A DNA stretch of 19,021 bases from Pelobacter sp. UBA6093 (lineage in GTDB: Bacteria > Desulfobacterota > Desulfuromonadia > Desulfuromonadales > Syntrophotaleaceae): NCBI GenBank assembly GCA_002435955.1, contig DIWZ01000006.1:117004-136024 (forward strand), in the 5' to 3' direction. A program made the translations under genes and the position numbers. The stretch's first letter is position 1, and every line of letters begins with the position of its first letter. Below the pieces are notes generated by a model, which did not search any database, was not told the DNA's origin, and saw only the letters and a program-made list of their open reading frames with translations. Positions 1 through 7,419 of the stretch are shown in pieces.

Positions 1-70
1 CTCTCGCTAGAGACACGGAGAGCACAGAGAAAGGCTTGGGGAAAACCTTTTTAAACCCTGAATAGGACGC

Positions 71-146
71 GGATAAAATCTGATGCACGCGGATCGAACC
101 TTATGCCTTTGATCCTGGTTTTCATCCGCTGTGATCCGAAGTTATC
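71..146. repeat. Imperfect inverted repeat at the end of dnaE2
   Basis: Two arms of about 30 bases (71-100 and 117-146) are imperfect reverse complements: GGATAA..GCGGATCGAACC on the left, and GGTTTTCATCCGC..GTTATCC on the right. The ~16-base loop lies between them. The right arm contains the dnaE2 stop codon (122-124) and its last eight sense codons. Just before it, bases 1-50 hold a second repeat-like stretch (acggagagcacagagaaagg). Both look like dispersed intergenic repeats rather than coding sequence. The pair could also act as a transcript end for the SOS operon, but no T-run follows on the minus strand, so a standard intrinsic terminator is not supported. Confidence 0.55.
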
Positions 147-3100
147 CGTGTTCGACAAACGCTATTGACCTTGCCTTCGTCGTCCAGAAATCCCAGCCAC
201 ATGACATTCACCGTCGCAACCCCGAATTCTTCTTCGACCACACCCTTGATCAGATAGGGGCGTGCTCTGCCCAGTTTCTGGCAGAAGCGGGCATAGGCCG
301 CCGGAAAAAAGGTCGCATCGAAAAGGGCCGTCGTATCCTCGAAGGTAACAAATTCCATCGGTGTGCCATTGGCGGTGCGTACCGGTTTGCCGGTTACCCA
401 CCAACCGGCCAGGGTGACATGGCGGCCGACCCATCGACCGAGTTCGGCGGCCGGGATGGCGCCGCTGGTCTGAATATATTTTTCATACGGTTCGAGGGGG
501 TGATATCCAGCGGGCAGGCCAAGGGTTTCCAGCTCCTGGGCTCTGAGGGTCGAGTCGTCGCAGGGGGGCAGATACGGCGCCGTTGCCGGTTCCGCAACGA
601 AAAGGTCGCCCAGGCTCCTGATGGCTGGGTTATGCTGATGTTCAAGCAACCGCCAGATCAAACCGGGCCGCTGCCGGCGACCTTCCAGCATGTCGAAACA
701 TCCGGCCTTGATCAGCTGTTTGACATCGGCGGCGGGCAGTTGCGGCAACCGCAGGAGAAAATCGCCAAACCCTGCAAAGGGGCCATGGCATCTACGCTCT
801 GCCAGAATCAGGTCGCTGGTTTGACGCGTCAGGGAGGCAATCTGCATCAGCCCAATGCGCAGCGTATCGCCCTTGCCGTGGTGGGCATGCTCGCTGGCAT
901 TAATATCGGGTGACAGGATGTGCAGTCCTGTGCGGCGCGCTTCGGACAGATAACCGAGGGTAGTATAGTAACCGCCGCCGTTACTGATGACTGCCGCCAG
1001 GAATTCGGCCGGGTAGTGGGCCTTGAGCCAGGCGGCTTTGCAGCTGACCAGGGCGTAGGAGGCCGAATGGGGTTTGCAGAAGGAGTAGCCGGCGAAGGAC
1101 AGTACCTGCTGCCAGACTTTGTTCAGCACCTGGGCAGCCACGCCGTTGCCAAGTCCACCGCTGATAAAACGTTGCTGGTAGTCTTGCAGTTTTTGCCCTT
1201 TGTCCTTTTTGCTGATGATCTTGCGCAGCTTGTCCCCCTCGCTGGCGGTGAATCCGGACAGGGCCATGGCGATCTGGGTGATCTGTTCCTGGTAGACGGC
1301 CAGACCGTAGGTTTCGCCGAGGATCGGTTCCAATCGGGGATGGAGATGCCGCCAGGGTTTGCCGTGCATGCGGGCGACGAATTCGCGAATGAAGTTGTTG
1401 GCGGCCGGCCGGATGATGGAAGAAGCCATAACTAGATGCTCGAACAGGGTATCTTCGTCGGGCAGGGGACGCTGGCCCCACATTTTTTTCAGCAACTGAC
1501 GGGTGGCCGGCGATTCGATGTAAAAACAGCCCATGGTATCGCCGGTGCAAAGCAGAGCGCGGGTTTTGTGGTCGGCCAGAGGTTGCCAGTCGCGGTAGTC
1601 GATGACGGTGCCGGTGTGGCGCGCCACCGCCGCCAGGGCGTCGCGGATCACCGCCAGGGAGCGGTTGCCCAGGATGTCGATTTTAACCAGGCCGGCCGCT
1701 TCGGTCTGGTCTTTTTCCCATTGGATCAACGGTCGACCTTTGGCGGAAACCTCCACCGGCACGTAACGGCGGATATCGTCGGGGACGATCACAAGACCGC
1801 CGCAATGTTGCGCCAGATGACGCAGTTGTCCCTGCAGGCGTGAAGCGATGGCGAGGATGTTTTGCCAGTCGCTGCTCAAGGTCTCGCCGCGAAACAGCGG
1901 ATGGCAGTCCATGGCTTCGATGCCGCGCTGCGCCGACCAATGACTGTCCAGCCTGCGTGTAACCGTCTTGATTTCGTCGGCCGGCAGTCCGAACACTTTA
2001 GCGACCTCGCGCAAGGCACCGCGACTTTTGAATCCCACCTGGTTGGCGACCATGGCCGCCCGCTGCGCGCCGTAGCGGCGGAAGGCAAAATCGAGCACCG
2101 CGTCCCGTTCATCCCAGGGGAAATCGATGTCGATATCGGGCGGATCGATACGCCCTTCGTTGAGGAAACGCTCGAAAAACAGGTTGTAGCGCAACGGATC
2201 GACGTGGGTGATCCCGAGACAGAAAGCGACCAGCGAGGCGGCGGCACTGCCCCGGCCGCAGGTACGCGGTGATTGCTCCGCCAGTTCCTGCACCACCAGA
2301 AAATAATGGGCGAATCCCTTGTCGCGGATGATGGCCAGTTCCTTGGTCAGCCGCGCTTCGATTTTCGCATTCATTTCACAGTAGCGCCAGAGCGCCCCTG
2401 TGCGAGTGCGCTGTTCCAGTTCGCATGCGGCCTGCCGGTCGGCCAGACCGCGAAACCGGGGGAAGATGGTGGCGGAAAACTCCCAGTCCGTTTGACAGGT
2501 ATCGGCGATGCGTGCGGCGTTGTGCAAAGCCTCCGGGCAATGGGGGAAATGGGCACTCAGAGCGGCTGCCGGCAGCAGAAAGTCGGTCGGACGAGCGCAA
2601 TCGTCGTCGCTCAAGCGCGGCAGAGTTGTGTTGCCGGCGATGGCCCGCAGCACCCGGTGGACCTTAACGTCTTCATCGTGCAGAAAAACCGCGCGGTTGG
2701 TAGCGACGGGTGGCAGACCCAGGTAGCGTGACAGGGCGATGGTTTTTTCCATGTTGTGCCCGGGGGATAGTTCGACAAACAGATCGTTGCGACTTTGTCG
2801 GGATAGCCGGTCCAGCAGTAGCGCGTCATCGCTGAGGATGAACAGACCCTCCCGCCAGTTCCCCAGCGCCTCGACGAGGTCAAAAGGATGTTGGCCGTGC
2901 AGTGCCGAAAGCAGGTGGCACAGATTGGCGTAACCTCCCTGATCCCTGACCAGCAGAACGGCCCGATGCGCTCCGCTGACCGCTTCGGCACCGATCAGCG
3001 GGGCGATGCCGGCTTTTTGCGCCTCTTCGATAAATCGCGGGATGCCGTACAGGCCATTACGATCGGTCAACGCCAGACGTGTCATGCCTGCGGCCCTGGC

Positions 3101-3181
3101 CGCCGCGCACAGAATCGCGGGGGAGTGGATGCCCCAGTTGGGCGAAAAGGAAGAGTGAACGTGGAGGTGGGTAAAAGTCAT
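122..3181 (-). CDS. dnaE2: Error-prone DNA polymerase III alpha subunit, DnaE2 type
   Basis: A C-family polymerase of 1019 residues, shorter than replicative DnaE (about 1160) and in the DnaE2 size range. The N-terminus is a PHP domain (HLHVHS at 5-10, TDRNGLYG at 40-47). The polymerase core shows GRGSAAAS (309-316), the catalytic PDIDIDF (Asp349, 351 and 353) and the third acidic site in VKIDILG (Asp502). An OB-fold region follows near residues 925-1005. DnaE2 extends past lesions as part of an SOS-induced mutasome, together with ImuB and the beta clamp. It is the last gene after lexA and the imuB-like gene. A heptamer array ends a few bases before the ATG and no Shine-Dalgarno sequence is visible, so translation may depend on coupling or be weak. 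The last eight residues (RITSDHSG) are encoded by a repeat arm. DnaE2 rather than DnaE1 is chosen on length and operon context. Confidence 0.93.
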   Translation of the reverse strand: MTFTHLHVHSSFSPNWGIHSPAILCAAARAAGMTRLALTDRNGLYGIPRFIEEAQKAGIAPLIGAEAVSGAHRAVLLVRDQGGYANLCHLLSALHGQHPFDLVEALGNWREGLFILSDDALLLDRLSRQSRNDLFVELSPGHNMEKTIALSRYLGLPPVATNRAVFLHDEDVKVHRVLRAIAGNTTLPRLSDDDCARPTDFLLPAAALSAHFPHCPEALHNAARIADTCQTDWEFSATIFPRFRGLADRQAACELEQRTRTGALWRYCEMNAKIEARLTKELAIIRDKGFAHYFLVVQELAEQSPRTCGRGSAAASLVAFCLGITHVDPLRYNLFFERFLNEGRIDPPDIDIDFPWDERDAVLDFAFRRYGAQRAAMVANQVGFKSRGALREVAKVFGLPADEIKTVTRRLDSHWSAQRGIEAMDCHPLFRGETLSSDWQNILAIASRLQGQLRHLAQHCGGLVIVPDDIRRYVPVEVSAKGRPLIQWEKDQTEAAGLVKIDILGNRSLAVIRDALAAVARHTGTVIDYRDWQPLADHKTRALLCTGDTMGCFYIESPATRQLLKKMWGQRPLPDEDTLFEHLVMASSIIRPAANNFIREFVARMHGKPWRHLHPRLEPILGETYGLAVYQEQITQIAMALSGFTASEGDKLRKIISKKDKGQKLQDYQQRFISGGLGNGVAAQVLNKVWQQVLSFAGYSFCKPHSASYALVSCKAAWLKAHYPAEFLAAVISNGGGYYTTLGYLSEARRTGLHILSPDINASEHAHHGKGDTLRIGLMQIASLTRQTSDLILAERRCHGPFAGFGDFLLRLPQLPAADVKQLIKAGCFDMLEGRRQRPGLIWRLLEHQHNPAIRSLGDLFVAEPATAPYLPPCDDSTLRAQELETLGLPAGYHPLEPYEKYIQTSGAIPAAELGRWVGRHVTLAGWWVTGKPVRTANGTPMEFVTFEDTTALFDATFFPAAYARFCQKLGRARPYLIKGVVEEEFGVATVNVMWLGFLDDEGKVNSVCRTRITSDHSG

Positions 3182-3186
3182 AATTC

Positions 3187-3277
3187 AGTGCTGAGTGTTG
3201 AGTGTTGAGTGCTGAGTGCTGAGTGCTGAGTGCTGAGTGCTGAGTGCTGAGTGCTGAGTGCTGAGTGCTGAGTGCTG
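3187..3277. repeat. Heptanucleotide tandem array (13 units) between imuB and dnaE2
   Basis: Thirteen contiguous 7-base units on the + strand: eleven AGTGCTG and two AGTGTTG (units 2 and 3). The array ends 5 bases from the dnaE2 start codon on the minus strand. It resembles the short tandemly repeated repetitive (STRR) heptamers described in cyanobacteria and seen in some other bacteria. The 7-base period is not a multiple of three, so each unit gained or lost shifts any reading frame through it. One minus-strand frame would read as repeated STQHSAL, which I treat as an artefact of the repeat. Confidence 0.95.
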
Positions 3278-3297
3278 AGGTATACGGGACGCGAAAA

Positions 3298-3318
3298 CCA
3301 CTGACCACTGACCACTGA
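3298..3318. repeat. Short heptamer array, three CCACTGA units
   Basis: Three perfect tandem copies of CCACTGA, nine bases from the imuB-like stop codon and about 20 bases from the larger AGTGCTG array. It belongs to the same style of heptamer repeat. Related but degenerate ACTGACC / GGACCACTGAC sequence recurs near 7,980-8,030. Confidence 0.85.
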
Positions 3319-3327
3319 CAAGCCGTT

Positions 3328-4488
3328 TCATAAATTTCGTCCCCATTGCACCGATTCATGGCCGAACTGTCTGCGCAGCCGGTCCAGGGCGGTTTGCAGG
3401 GTCGTTTCATCGATACTCTGCTGTGGCGCGGAGAACAGATCCATCTGCTGCGTCAGAGGTGCGAGCCGGTCGCAACCAAGACGCAGGGCACGCAGTCGCA
3501 CACGACGTTGCCAGGTGCGTTGCAGCAAGCGGTCGGCGGCCTGCATCAATTCCAGATCAAAGGCCTTGGGTATGGCAAAGGTGTCGGTTCTTTCCTCGCT
3601 GAGACCGTCGACGTAGCGCACCGTCAGGCACAGGCGGGTAGTACCCCGGGCCAGGGATCGCAGACGCAACCCGCAGCTTTCGGCAAGGCGTCCCAGGGCG
3701 GCGCGCACTGCCGTATCGTCGTTGTCGGCCCGTGGCAAAACGGTCTCTTCGACGATGGCGGAAGTGCGCCGTGGTGAACATACCGGGCTGGGGTCGATGC
3801 CGCGAGCCCGCTGATGCAGCAGTGCGGCAAAGGGGCCGCAGACCGGTTCAAGCTGGGCGACCGACAGAACGGCGATCTGTTCAATGCGCCGCAGGTTAAG
3901 ATCCTCCAGCAAGCGCCCGGTACGCACGCTGCCAACCCCCGGCAGAGTCGATATGGTCAGCGGCCCGATAAAACAGCCTTCGCTGCCGCGCAGCACGTCG
4001 CAGATGCCGGGCCGGTCCAGATAGTCGGCGGCGATGCGTGCCACCAGTTTGTTGCCGGCCACGCCGCAGGTCGCCGGCAGGCGTAATTGTTCGATGATAT
4101 CTCGCTCCAGGCGAGCTGCCACATCCAGTGCGGCTCCAAGCAGGCGGGAACTGCCGGTCAGATCGAGAAACAGCCGCCCGTCATTGCCGGGTTCCCACAG
4201 CGGACTGCAATTTTGGGCCAGTTCCGCAAAAACCTGCATGGCGCGTTGTGCCCGTTCCGGTTGCGGCGGCAGCAAGTGCAGGGCAGGGCAGCATCTGCGG
4301 GCGACATGCACGCTCATGCCGGGCTGCACGCCATCGCCGCGCGCCTCAGCGGAAACGCAATGCAGCAGGGCGCGGTCACTGACCCCGGCGGCAACCGCCA
4401 ATGGTCGATTTTTGAGGGTGGGGTCGACGGCCCGCGCCAGGGCGACGTCGAAGTCGGGTATGGCTACATGCAGAATGTCGCGGGTCAT
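3328..4488 (-). CDS. imuB: ImuB-like catalytically inactive Y-family polymerase homologue
   Basis: A 386-residue Y-family (DinB/UmuC/ImuB) homologue. The N-terminus HVAIPDFDVALARAVDP aligns with the DinB opening HVDMD, but the first metal-binding Asp is Ala9. In the second catalytic motif the family's SxDE is replaced: NDGRLFLDLTG (102-112) puts Gly104 and Arg105 where Asp and Glu belong. A helix-hairpin-helix-like LPGVGSVRTGRL lies at about 181-192. The tail carries QQMDLF (346-351), a beta-clamp-binding motif. Loss of catalytic acids with a retained clamp motif is the signature of ImuB, which recruits DnaE2 to the clamp instead of synthesising DNA. The gene sits 32 bases after lexA and 146 bases before dnaE2, in the same direction. 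No imuA is adjacent. I use the ATG at 4488; a TTG two codons upstream is possible, and neither has a good ribosome site. Confidence 0.8.
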   Translation of the reverse strand: MTRDILHVAIPDFDVALARAVDPTLKNRPLAVAAGVSDRALLHCVSAEARGDGVQPGMSVHVARRCCPALHLLPPQPERAQRAMQVFAELAQNCSPLWEPGNDGRLFLDLTGSSRLLGAALDVAARLERDIIEQLRLPATCGVAGNKLVARIAADYLDRPGICDVLRGSEGCFIGPLTISTLPGVGSVRTGRLLEDLNLRRIEQIAVLSVAQLEPVCGPFAALLHQRARGIDPSPVCSPRRTSAIVEETVLPRADNDDTAVRAALGRLAESCGLRLRSLARGTTRLCLTVRYVDGLSEERTDTFAIPKAFDLELMQAADRLLQRTWQRRVRLRALRLGCDRLAPLTQQMDLFSAPQQSIDETTLQTALDRLRRQFGHESVQWGRNL

Positions 4489-4520
4489 GCTCAATGGTGA
4501 CTCTGGTTATGGGCCCCAGG

Positions 4521-5132
4521 CTATTTTACGGCCCGGTAGTGACGGATCACCCCGACCACCACCCCCTCGATGCGGAAGGATTCCAGGTCGTTGACGACGA
4601 TGGGCTGCATGGAAGGGTTGGCCGGATGCAACGCGACGCGGTCTCCGCGGCGATACAGTCGTTTGACCGTCGCTTCGTTATCAAGCAGCGCGACAACGGT
4701 TTGGCCGTGCTCGGCCGTGGCCTGTTTACGCACCACCACATAATCGCCGTCGATAATGCCGTCGCCAATCATGGAGTCGCCGGCTACGCGCAGCACAAAA
4801 TGTTCGCCGGGACCGACCATGGTCGAAGGGACTTCGATAACATCTGGGATTTCGATGGCCTCGATAGGTTTGCCGGCCGCCACCGTGCCGGCCAACGGCA
4901 GTTTCAAACCCCGCTCCGGGGCGGCGGCCAGACGCAGGCTGCGCCGGGCGTTCCAGTCGCGGTCGAGCAGTCCTTCGCGCTCCAGGCGCACCAGGTAGTT
5001 CTGCACCGTACCCAGGGAACGGAAACCGAAAGCGCGCGCGATCTCCTGCTGGGAAGGGGCGAAGCCCTGCTCGTCGATATGCCGTGCGATGTAGTCGAAA
5101 ACCTGTTTTTGCTTGGGGGTAAGGGGACTCAT
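4521..5132 (-). CDS. lexA: LexA SOS repressor
   Basis: A 203-residue LexA. The N-terminal winged helix-turn-helix spans about 1-70 (QQEIARAFGFRSLGTVQNYL). The self-cleavage site is in VAAGKP, between Ala86 and Gly87. The catalytic dyad is Ser120 (AGDSMIGDGI) and Lys157 (ATVKRLYR). On DNA damage RecA filaments trigger self-cleavage and derepress the regulon. It is the first gene of a minus-strand operon with the imuB-like gene and dnaE2. The family's lexA-imuB-dnaE2 cassettes are usually controlled by their own LexA, and a promoter overlapped by direct repeats lies directly upstream. A GAGG ribosome site sits four bases before the ATG. A second lexA elsewhere in the genome is possible but cannot be judged here. 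Confidence 0.96.
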   Translation of the reverse strand: MSPLTPKQKQVFDYIARHIDEQGFAPSQQEIARAFGFRSLGTVQNYLVRLEREGLLDRDWNARRSLRLAAAPERGLKLPLAGTVAAGKPIEAIEIPDVIEVPSTMVGPGEHFVLRVAGDSMIGDGIIDGDYVVVRKQATAEHGQTVVALLDNEATVKRLYRRGDRVALHPANPSMQPIVVNDLESFRIEGVVVGVIRHYRAVK

Positions 5133-5163
5133 ACGACCTCATGCGTGGGGTTGATCTGTTGAT

Positions 5164-5196
5164 CGTAAGTGTATGCGTAAGTTTTGCGTAAGTCAA
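5164..5196 (-). promoter_or_regulatory. lexA promoter with candidate LexA operator (three direct repeats)
   Basis: On the minus strand TTGACT (5191-5196) and TACACT (5168-5173) are separated by exactly 17 bases, a good sigma-70 arrangement about 30 bases before the lexA ATG. Three direct copies of CTTACG(C) overlap it: 5186-5193, 5175-5182 and 5164-5170, with periods of 11 and 12 bases. The first two give TTAC-N7-TTAC, the same geometry as the direct-repeat LexA operator GTTC-N7-GTTC of alphaproteobacteria. The promoter is directly visible; LexA binding is inference. Confidence 0.6.
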
Positions 5197-5207
5197 GGGT
5201 GCAAGGA

Positions 5208-5263
5208 TGAGTGCTGAGTGCTGAGGGGTGAGTGCTGAGTGCTGAGGGGTGAGGGGTGAGGGG
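5208..5263. repeat. Heptanucleotide tandem array upstream of the lexA promoter
   Basis: Eight contiguous 7-base units of TGAG(TGC or GGG): units 1, 2, 4 and 5 end in TGC, units 3, 6, 7 and 8 in GGG. The repeat class and phase match the 13-unit array before dnaE2 (TGAGTGC is a rotation of AGTGCTG). It begins about 12 bases upstream of the lexA -35 hexamer and lies between the divergently transcribed lexA and M23 peptidase genes. Confidence 0.9.
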
Positions 5264-5366
5264 TGAGTAGGAGGTAAGGTTGTTGGCTTGTCAACCAAGG
5301 AATGAAGATGTAAGGTTCATTTATCGTGGTTATCTCATCGTGTTGATTATGTAAGGGGTGTCGTTG

Positions 5367-6317
5367 ATGATTTTGAAAAAGAAATTTTCGGCAAGCAGGT
5401 GTTTCTGGCTCAGTTGCCTCACTCTTATCGGTATTTTCGCCCTTTCCGCCGGGAAAGCGGGTGCGGCGCCGGTTGAGGAATGGACCCTTTCCTTGAACGA
5501 ATCCCAGCTCTTTCCCGGGGCCGTGGCAAGAGTCGATCTGGTTCCGGCCAGGGCTGTGTCATCGGCCGTCCTGTTGTGGAAAGGGGTGCCCATCCCCCTG
5601 GTGTCTTTAAGCTGGCAAGGTTCCCTGACGGCTTTCTTCGGCATTCCTCGCAATGAGCTTCCCGGAAGTCAAACTATCGAGTTAGCCGTTACCGCGCTGG
5701 ACGGAAAGGTGCTCAATCATTCCTTTCCCCTGGTTGTTTTGGCCAAAGATTATCCTGTCCAGCAGCTTACTCTGCCGGAATCCAAGGTCTCGCTGGATCA
5801 GGCCAGCCTGGATCGCCATCACCGGGAGCAGGAAGCACTTAAAGCGGCGCTTGCCGACCTGCGCCGCGCACCGCTCTGGCAGGAGCAGTTCGTCATGCCG
5901 GTTTCCGGAAAGGTGCTTTCACCCTTTGGCGTGCAGCGCGTTCTTAACGGCAAGCCCCGCAACTCCCACTCGGGACTCGATCTGCGCGCCCCTCTGGGAC
6001 AGCCCGTCGTGGCTTCGGCAGCAGGGGAGGTGGTGTTGACCGCCGACCATTTTTTCTCCGGCAAGTCGGTCTACATCAATCATGGCATGGGGATTGTGAC
6101 GATGTATTTTCACCTTGCGGAAATCTCCGTCAGTCCGGGAGAAAAGGTAGCAACCGGACAGATGATCGGCAAGGCCGGATCCACCGGCCGCTCTACCGGC
6201 CCCCACCTGCATTGGGGCGTGCGGGTCCACGACTGCATGGTCGATCCTTTGACTTTGCTGGCTGTTGCAGGAACAGCGCCGGGCGAAGGAGTCAGCGGTG
6301 TGAGTATCCGGGATTGA
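5367..6317 (+). CDS. Secreted M23 family (LytM-type) metallopeptidase
   Basis: A 316-residue exported protein. A basic start (MILKKKFSASR) and a hydrophobic stretch to about residue 30, followed by an Ala-rich region, look like a Sec signal peptide. A beta-rich region follows, and the C-terminal half is an M23 peptidase domain. Zinc ligands are His201 and Asp205 (HSGLD) and His282 of the HLH motif (280-282), with His249 (YFHL) as the likely catalytic histidine. All key residues are present, so it is probably an active endopeptidase cutting peptidoglycan cross-links in the periplasm. I choose ATG 5367 because AAGGGG lies about eight bases upstream; the GTG at 5358 overlaps that ribosome site. 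The gene stands alone, divergent from lexA. A weak TTGTCA-N17-TAAGGT match at 5288-5316 could be its promoter. Confidence 0.9.
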   Translation: MILKKKFSASRCFWLSCLTLIGIFALSAGKAGAAPVEEWTLSLNESQLFPGAVARVDLVPARAVSSAVLLWKGVPIPLVSLSWQGSLTAFFGIPRNELPGSQTIELAVTALDGKVLNHSFPLVVLAKDYPVQQLTLPESKVSLDQASLDRHHREQEALKAALADLRRAPLWQEQFVMPVSGKVLSPFGVQRVLNGKPRNSHSGLDLRAPLGQPVVASAAGEVVLTADHFFSGKSVYINHGMGIVTMYFHLAEISVSPGEKVATGQMIGKAGSTGRSTGPHLHWGVRVHDCMVDPLTLLAVAGTAPGEGVSGVSIRD

Positions 6318-6421
6318 CCATGATTCGGTGGAGGCTTCTGGTATTGCTTGACAACACAAGCCTGCAAAACTTTTTTACGTCACCTTCTGTCTGGTGGTAA
6401 CCTGGTCGAGAACTTGCCGCC

Positions 6422-7267
6422 TTACGCCACGTACCGGCCGAGCTCTCGGGCCAGTGCTTCCTTGCGGGAGTCTTCGATTTCGCGCATGACGCCGTCGACG
6501 TCGGCAGCTTTTTCGTTGCTCGCGAAGCGACCTGTCAGGACTGACGCCGGGTGCAGCTCGCCTTTTTCGTAGAGGTGCCAGATCTCCTCTGCGTAGGCGG
6601 TGACGAGGATTTCGGGGGCGAACTGGCCGAAGTAGGCGGCGAGGTTGTCGACGTCCCGCGCAAACAGGCGGCCGGCATTGTTGTTGCCGGCGGCATCGAT
6701 CGCCTGGGGCAGATCGATGATTACCAGTCCATCGTCGGCGACCAGTACGTTGAACTCGGAGAGGTCGCCGTGCACCACCCCGGCACAGAGCATACGTACC
6801 ACCTGCTCGATCAGCAGGCGATGGTAGTCCCGGGCCTGCGTTGCGCTCAACTGCAGGTCGTTGAGGCGCGGGGCGACCGCGCCGGCAGCATCGACCACCA
6901 GCTCCATCAGCAGTACCCCCTCGCAAAAGGAATGGGGTCTGGGCACGCGTACCCCGGCGGCGTCGAGACGGAAGAGGGCGTCGACCTCGGCGTTTTGCCA
7001 AGCCGCTTCCTGCTCTTTACGCCCAAACCTGGAGTGCTTCTCCATGGCCCGGGATCGCCGGCTGTTGCGCACCTTGCGCCCCTCGGTGTACTGGGTCTGC
7101 TTATGGAAGCTGCGCTGTTTGAGCTCTTTGTAGGCCTTGGCGCAGCGGATTTCGCCCTGGCTGCGTACCACGTAGACCTCGGCTTCCTTGCCGCTCATCA
7201 ACTGACCGAGTACCTCGTCGATCAGGCCGTCCTGCAGCAGAGGTTCCAGGCTTTTGGGAATTTTCAT
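6422..7267 (-). CDS. RIO1-like serine/threonine protein kinase
   Basis: A 281-residue bacterial RIO-family atypical kinase. The nucleotide loop is SGKEAEVY (25-32), the ATP-contacting lysine is probably Lys44 (CAKAYK), and the catalytic loop is HGDLSEFN (166-173) with Asp168 and Asn173. The metal-binding aspartate is in IDLPQA (Asp185). All active-site residues are present. RIO kinases act in ribosome maturation in archaea and eukaryotes; the role and substrate of the bacterial homologues are poorly defined. I start at MKIPKSLEP (7267) because this is the family's usual N-terminus and GGAAAA precedes it; an ATG nine codons upstream has no ribosome site. It is a single gene facing the M23 gene tail to tail, with no ribosomal partner nearby. 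Confidence 0.9.
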   Translation of the reverse strand: MKIPKSLEPLLQDGLIDEVLGQLMSGKEAEVYVVRSQGEIRCAKAYKELKQRSFHKQTQYTEGRKVRNSRRSRAMEKHSRFGRKEQEAAWQNAEVDALFRLDAAGVRVPRPHSFCEGVLLMELVVDAAGAVAPRLNDLQLSATQARDYHRLLIEQVVRMLCAGVVHGDLSEFNVLVADDGLVIIDLPQAIDAAGNNNAGRLFARDVDNLAAYFGQFAPEILVTAYAEEIWHLYEKGELHPASVLTGRFASNEKAADVDGVMREIEDSRKEALARELGRYVA

Positions 7268-7338
7268 CGATGCTTTTCCATTCGCTTCCGGCATGCCGGG
7301 AATCGCGGTGCGCTGTGTTGCACCACCGCTACAAACAA

Positions 7339-7367
7339 CGGCCTGAAATTACGCCGATTTCAGGCCG
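7339..7367. terminator. Perfect 11-bp stem-loop
   Basis: CGGCCTGAAAT (7339-7349) pairs perfectly with 7357-7367 around a seven-base loop. It lies between the lysine-rich small gene and the RIO kinase, both on the minus strand, so it may end the small-gene transcript. There is no uninterrupted T-run on either side (GTTGTTTG follows on the minus strand), so it could also be an RNA-stabilising hairpin. Confidence 0.5.
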
Positions 7368-7392
7368 ACTCACGGGTGTCCGGTGGCTAACC

Positions 7393-7413
7393 GGGCGGGC
7401 TCGAAACCCGCCC
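7393..7413 (-). terminator. GC-rich stem-loop after the lysine-rich small gene
   Basis: GGGCGGG (7393-7399) pairs perfectly with CCCGCCC (7407-7413) around a seven-base loop, beginning a few bases downstream of the stop codon of the small minus-strand gene. No clear T-tract follows. The same heptamer stem is used before greA at 17,523-17,540, which suggests a reused terminator or repeat motif. Confidence 0.45.
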
Positions 7414-7419
7414 TCCGAA

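Noticed and set aside
131..2731. Chain of long + strand open frames opposite dnaE2
   Set aside because: They mirror a full-length polymerase with every motif intact, lack ribosome sites and show no recognisable domain; they are antisense shadows in GC-rich DNA.
3187..3277. CRISPR-like array
   Set aside because: Units are 7 bases, contiguous and without spacers, and no cas gene is present.
3057..3410. Minus-strand frame encoding repeated STQHSAL
   Set aside because: The repeated peptide is only the translation of the heptamer array, and the frame overlaps two real genes out of phase.
5288..5316. Promoter of the M23 peptidase gene
   Set aside because: TTGTCA-N17-TAAGGT has a poor -10, so it is mentioned with the gene but not listed as a feature.
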